This document shows positions 61,135-64,000 of a DNA stretch of 64,000 nt, piece by piece (the stretch's first letter is position 1; every line of letters starts with the position of its first letter). Below the pieces are notes generated by a model that did no database searches, had not been told where the DNA came from, and saw nothing but the letters and a program-made list of their open reading frames with translations. This DNA comes from Clostridia bacterium (GTDB lineage: Bacteria; Bacillota; Clostridia; Oscillospirales; CAG-272), in assembly GCA_017467105.1 (NCBI GenBank), contig JAFTSU010000014.1, forward strand, positions 49,815-113,814. The letters are read 5' to 3'. The position numbers and the translations under genes are program-made.

Positions 61135-62331
61135 TTATCTCTTTATGGGCTTGTCAGGACGGGGGTAAATTTTTGACACGGGTGCCTTGTTTTTGCACTT
61201 TTCCCAGAATTCATCGTTGTATTTTGCATAGTAGGTTTTGTCCGGCTGTATACCGAATGCGTAGTGTATGGAGTTGCGCAGACGGTATCCGGCGATCAGT
61301 GTGCCGTCAATATCGCTCTCATCAGGCAGTCCGAGTCCCATAAGGTAGCCCTGAACGTAACCGATAGCGCCGCTCGGCGATGAAGCAAATCCACCGTCAG
61401 CCTTCTTCAGCTTCAGCGCGTTGTCAACAGCGCAATTTACGATTTCGGCGCCTCTTTCGTAAAGAAGCTCGCGTATTTTCCCCGCATCTTTTTTATGAGT
61501 ACCAATAACCGCGTTCAGCATAACGAAGGGGTTCCAGATCCACGTCGCGCTTGATGGTGGAATGTCACCGGTGTAGAGCTTGATGAAGCTGTCGATAACC
61601 TTATCTACCATAGGGAAGGGGTGCTCCTCGTCAAAGAAGCCGGAAATCTTCATTGCGCCGTTTGTGTTCATCCAGCTGAGTCCCTCTCCCCACAGAGCCG
61701 TCTCGGGATTCTGCTTTTTTATAGCGTACTCCGTAACGGTGTAACGTAGTCCTGCCGCCGTAATAAGCGAACGGGCGGACGCCAGATTTCCGCATGTGCC
61801 CCAGATGTGCGCGCTGTCCCATGGCAGAGAATCAAGATGCGCGATCAACGCCTCCTTAGAGCTCAGATAATCCGGGATTGACGCAATCTCCTCGTTTTCC
61901 GCGCGATTTTTTATTCTTTCCGCAGGCAAGGGATATTTCGGCTTTATGTCGCACATTTCCAAAATGCCGTTGTTATATGACAGGTCGCGGTGCAGTCTGC
62001 CACCGGAGGTTATCTTACCCCACAGCTCCTCATAAAAGAATCCGTCGCCCTCGTCCTGATGATTCAGAACCCAATTTCCAACCTTTTTCTTGTACCAGTC
62101 CGGCAGAGTGATGCCGCCAGCTCTGAGTGCTTCCAGGACGAAGTACGTAGCCTCACCAAAGGGTGTCATTCCCTCGGTATCACGTGAGCTGATAGTGTGG
62201 TAGAAGCCACCTGTCTTTGGGTCGTAGAGATTATAGAAAAGCTCCAGCTGATCCACTCCTGCGAGTATGTCACATCTCTTCAGCGCCTCCTTCAGATCGT
62301 TAGGTAATGCATCGTATCCTGTTGTGTTCAT
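61135..62331 (-). CDS. Alpha/alpha-toroid protein of unknown function
   Basis: 398 residues, soluble, not recognised by name. Helix-rich with recurrent turns DPKTGGFYHT, DEGDGFFYEELWG and KADGGFASSPSGAIGYVQGY. Such GGF turns are typical of alpha/alpha-barrel folds like prenyltransferases, terpenoid cyclases and some glycosidases. An aromatic, acidic surface (WGEGLSWMNTNG, TWIWNPFVM) would suit a sugar substrate. No signal peptide. TGGAGGATTTATT precedes the ATG. Its own promoter lies 36 bases upstream. The function is open. Confidence 0.7.
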   Translation of the reverse strand: MNTTGYDALPNDLKEALKRCDILAGVDQLELFYNLYDPKTGGFYHTISSRDTEGMTPFGEATYFVLEALRAGGITLPDWYKKKVGNWVLNHQDEGDGFFYEELWGKITSGGRLHRDLSYNNGILEMCDIKPKYPLPAERIKNRAENEEIASIPDYLSSKEALIAHLDSLPWDSAHIWGTCGNLASARSLITAAGLRYTVTEYAIKKQNPETALWGEGLSWMNTNGAMKISGFFDEEHPFPMVDKVIDSFIKLYTGDIPPSSATWIWNPFVMLNAVIGTHKKDAGKIRELLYERGAEIVNCAVDNALKLKKADGGFASSPSGAIGYVQGYLMGLGLPDESDIDGTLIAGYRLRNSIHYAFGIQPDKTYYAKYNDEFWEKCKNKAPVSKIYPRPDKPIKR

Positions 62332-62366
62332 AATAAATCCTCCAAAGAGTATGTATTGCTACGCAC

Positions 62367-62395
62367 ATTATAGCACGAAAAAAATAAAACCGCAA
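62367..62395 (-). promoter_or_regulatory. Promoter of the alpha/alpha-toroid gene
   Basis: On the minus strand TTGCGG, a 17-base spacer and TATAAT. Confidence 0.75.
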
Positions 62396-62464
62396 TCCTT
62401 TTCAGAGAGAAAATGATAATTTATTTTCAGAAGCAAAAAAGTCCTCCTTTTTTTAATAAATCTA

Positions 62465-62493
62465 TTGACAAAGGGGAAAAATCTTGATATAAT
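62465..62493 (+). promoter_or_regulatory. Consensus promoter of tRNA-Ser
   Basis: Perfect TTGACA, a 17-base spacer and perfect TATAAT. Confidence 0.92.
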
Positions 62494-62528
62494 GTTATGG
62501 CAAGTCTAATTCACCGGCTTGTTTTTAT

Positions 62529-62618
62529 GGAGAAGTACTCAAGTGGTGAAGAGGCGCCCCTGCTAAGGGTGTAGGTCGGGTAACCGGCGCGAAGGTTCAA
62601 ATCCTTTCTTCTCCGCCA
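62529..62618 (+). tRNA. tRNA-Ser (anticodon GCT)
   Basis: Acceptor GGAGAAG/CTTCTCC with encoded CCA, a long variable arm (class II), T-loop GGTTCAAATCC and anticodon loop CTGCTAA. Anticodon GCT reads AGU and AGC. Confidence 0.96.
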
Positions 62619-62740
62619 AAAATCGACAAGTTTCGACAGAAGCTTGTCGATTTTTACTTATTACCTCTTCACTCTTCACTTTTCACTAATTACTAGTCGA
62701 TTTTTGGCGGAAGTAATAAGTAATAGTGAATAGTGAAAAG
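62612..62740. repeat. Inverted repeat flanking a TTCACT-rich stretch at the tRNA-Ser 3' end
   Basis: TCCGCCAAAAATCGAC (62612-62627, the tRNA end and spacer) recurs inverted at 62696-62711. Heptad-like TTCACT repeats lie inside on the plus strand (62666-62690) and just outside on the minus strand (62718-62738). Confidence 0.8.
62619..62656 (+). terminator. Terminator of tRNA-Ser
   Basis: AAAATCGACAAG and CTTGTCGATTTT pair around a 12-base loop, followed by T. Confidence 0.9.
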
Positions 62741-62861
62741 GTGCTGATGTAGCTTTTCTCCCGTTGGTCGAAAAGCAATTTGTTATAAAACGAATACACG
62801 ACAGTTCAAGCTCAAACAAAAAAGGCGATAATATCTTTTTTATCGCCCATTCACAAATATA

Positions 62862-62897
62862 AACCGCAATTCCGATACAAAGGGGTTGCGGTTTTTG
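62862..62897 (+). terminator. Terminator-like hairpin overlapping a promoter
   Basis: ACCGCAA...TTGCGGT followed by TTTTG. The right arm contains the -35 box of the next promoter (62886). A second hairpin GGCGATA...TATCGCC-like lies at 62824-62846. Confidence 0.6.
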
Positions 62898-62914
62898 TAA
62901 TAATATGGTATAAT
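62886..62914 (+). promoter_or_regulatory. Promoter of the 141-residue protein gene
   Basis: TTGCGG, a 17-base spacer and TATAAT. Confidence 0.72.
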
Positions 62915-62943
62915 ATACTTATCAAACGAAAGGAGTCTCCGCT

Positions 62944-63369
62944 ATGAATTTTTCAGAGCTTGATACCGCCGTACAAGAAAGCATTATTGCTTTGCTGAAC
63001 AACCATATTGCCACAACCGCCGATATTTTGAAACAAGATCGTTGTTTAATTCCTATGCTTATGATTCCCGACTCCAGCCAGCTTGTGAGCCTGCAATCAA
63101 GAGATGGCTCTGTGGATGTTGACAAGGCGTATGCCGCTGTAGTTGGAAAGTTAAAAAACGAAGCCTTTACATATGCTTTGTTTTCTTACAGTACACGAAT
63201 CGGATTGGCGGCAGGCGGTGAGACCGATGCCTTGAAAACCTATATTTTTACAAAAAGCGGAATAGAAGTTTCCTTTTATACACCATTTGCAGTCAAAGGA
63301 CTTTTCAAAAAAACGATCAATGTTGAAAAATCGATTTTGGCAGAAATTAAAGAAAATGTTTTTGATTGA
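62944..63369 (+). CDS. Small protein of unknown function
   Basis: 141 residues, soluble, without signal peptide or recognised motif; probably a mixed alpha/beta fold with an N-terminal helix (LDTAVQESIIALLNNHIATT). AAAGGAG stands 9 bases before the ATG and a good promoter lies upstream, so expression is likely. Codon use is noticeably more AT-rich than in the genes left of the tRNA (many TTT, AAA, ATT), suggesting acquisition next to the tRNA-Ser gene. Confidence 0.75.
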   Translation: MNFSELDTAVQESIIALLNNHIATTADILKQDRCLIPMLMIPDSSQLVSLQSRDGSVDVDKAYAAVVGKLKNEAFTYALFSYSTRIGLAAGGETDALKTYIFTKSGIEVSFYTPFAVKGLFKKTINVEKSILAEIKENVFD

Positions 63370-63448
63370 GTCTTGTATCATAATTAAGGTTATTAGCCAA
63401 ATAAAAAAGAACTTTTGTCTACCGATAGAGGTTCGTTTTTTGCTTTCC

Positions 63449-63477
63449 TTGACAGTGGAGTATATCTGTGATACAAT
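63449..63477 (+). promoter_or_regulatory. Promoter of the last gene
   Basis: TTGACA, a 17-base spacer and TACAAT. Confidence 0.85.
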
Positions 63478-63580
63478 GATAAAAACGATGAATTTCATCA
63501 AAATCTTTATTTTCACGCAAGGTCCGAAAAGCGGGCATCGGGTGTGATATTAATGCTTTCGAAGGGAGTGATACTAAACC

Positions 63581-64000
63581 GTGGAAAAATTATACGCAGC
63601 GTTTCTTTTATGGTTAAATGAGTTAAATACAAACGAAAAATACGAATTGCTCCTGCATAAATATTTTCTAAACACTCCAAATGATAAAGTTTTGTTTGAG
63701 TTGGAGGAGAGTTGTTCGGATATACGCAGAACAAATGCTATATTAGAAAACTATTGGAACTCCGAGAATAAGATTTTAGATGCTGATGTATTTGGAGAAC
63801 ACTTATTCTCTGAGTTGGAATCTGTTTATAAATCCAACAAATTCGTCATTGAGGATTTTGGGAAGCGTTGTTATTCTCTGTGGGGATATTTACCACCACA
63901 TTTAAAACAAAAAGAACCTTTCTGGACATTGAGTTATGCCGATGATTGCTTATCCTGGAATGACGAAGCACAAACGCGCAAACTATATGAAGAGGCATTC
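63581..64000 (+). CDS. Protein of unknown function (3' partial, GTG start)
   Basis: The frame starting at GTG 63581 (GAAGGGAG about 12 bases upstream) runs without a stop for 140 codons to the window edge. It begins MEKLYAAFLLWLNELNTNEK and continues YELLLHKYFLNT, ESCSDIRRTN and RCYSLWGYLPPHLKQKEPFW; Leu-, Glu- and Asn-rich, without a motif I recognise. AT-rich codon use like the gene before it. A consensus promoter lies 100 bases upstream. There is no ATG near the start, so GTG is inferred. Confidence 0.7.
   Translation, partial: MEKLYAAFLLWLNELNTNEKYELLLHKYFLNTPNDKVLFELEESCSDIRRTNAILENYWNSENKILDADVFGEHLFSELESVYKSNKFVIEDFGKRCYSLWGYLPPHLKQKEPFWTLSYADDCLSWNDEAQTRKLYEEAF

Overview
The window reads as a chromosome segment of an uncultured Gram-positive bacterium of the Bacillota, most likely class Clostridia. 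The basis is indirect. Start codons follow AAGGAG-type ribosome sites. Promoters are near-consensus sigma-A with 17-base spacers. Transcription units end in intrinsic terminators. The gene content includes FakA/FakB, an ECF folate S component, a LysM-CAP protein and transcription-attenuating riboswitches. No rRNA is present, so genus-level placement is not possible. Coding density is high and no complete prophage, insertion sequence or CRISPR array was seen.

Left third (1-24.7 kb). The window opens inside purN. The purine operon runs purN, a PurO-type IMP cyclohydrolase, a stand-alone AICAR transformylase, purD and a single-chain purL. Next come an amino-sugar-like operon (DMT permease, BadF-type kinase, two SIS proteins) and a MATE pump. 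On the minus strand are an enolase and a folT-folC pair behind a tetrahydrofolate riboswitch, followed by GAPDH on the plus strand. A LysM-CAP protein has a structured leader with a terminator. A flotillin-like SPFH protein sits behind a yybP-ykoY (Mn2+) riboswitch. A protein of unknown function is divergent from an AraC regulator, and TrmO closes this part. The spacers here hold arrays of short hairpins with different stems; two of the arrays are homologous and differ mostly in the loops.

Middle (24.7-48 kb). Two very large paralogous modular lipoproteins (2031 and 1768 residues) share a promoter, an operator-like palindrome and a leader hairpin. The second has a decayed 3' tail. One carries a collagen-like GXY tract, the other a GGES tract, both built on exact-period DNA repeats. 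Then follow tRNA-Leu(GAG), a frameshifted GNAT gene, a ManA-ROK kinase fusion, an HD-domain protein, an XRE-HTH::GlmM fusion with a hexapeptide-repeat partner, and a MarR-FakB-FakA operon for exogenous fatty acids.

Right third (48-64 kb). This part holds two carbohydrate-type proteins and an NhaC-family transporter behind a lysine riboswitch, probably a lysine carrier. A two-gene operon encodes an RNase III with two dsRNA-binding domains and a DUF2130 nuclease-like coiled-coil protein, behind a leader with a terminator. An M20 peptidase, a beta-helix GH28-like protein, a cysteine synthase, an alpha/alpha-toroid protein and tRNA-Ser(GCT) follow. Two AT-richer genes of unknown function end the window, the last one cut by the edge.

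The best candidates for something undescribed are the variable-stem hairpin arrays, the HTH-GlmM and ManA-ROK fusions, the tandem-dsRBD RNase III/DUF2130 operon, the unassigned leader of the LysM-CAP gene and the co-regulated giant lipoproteins.
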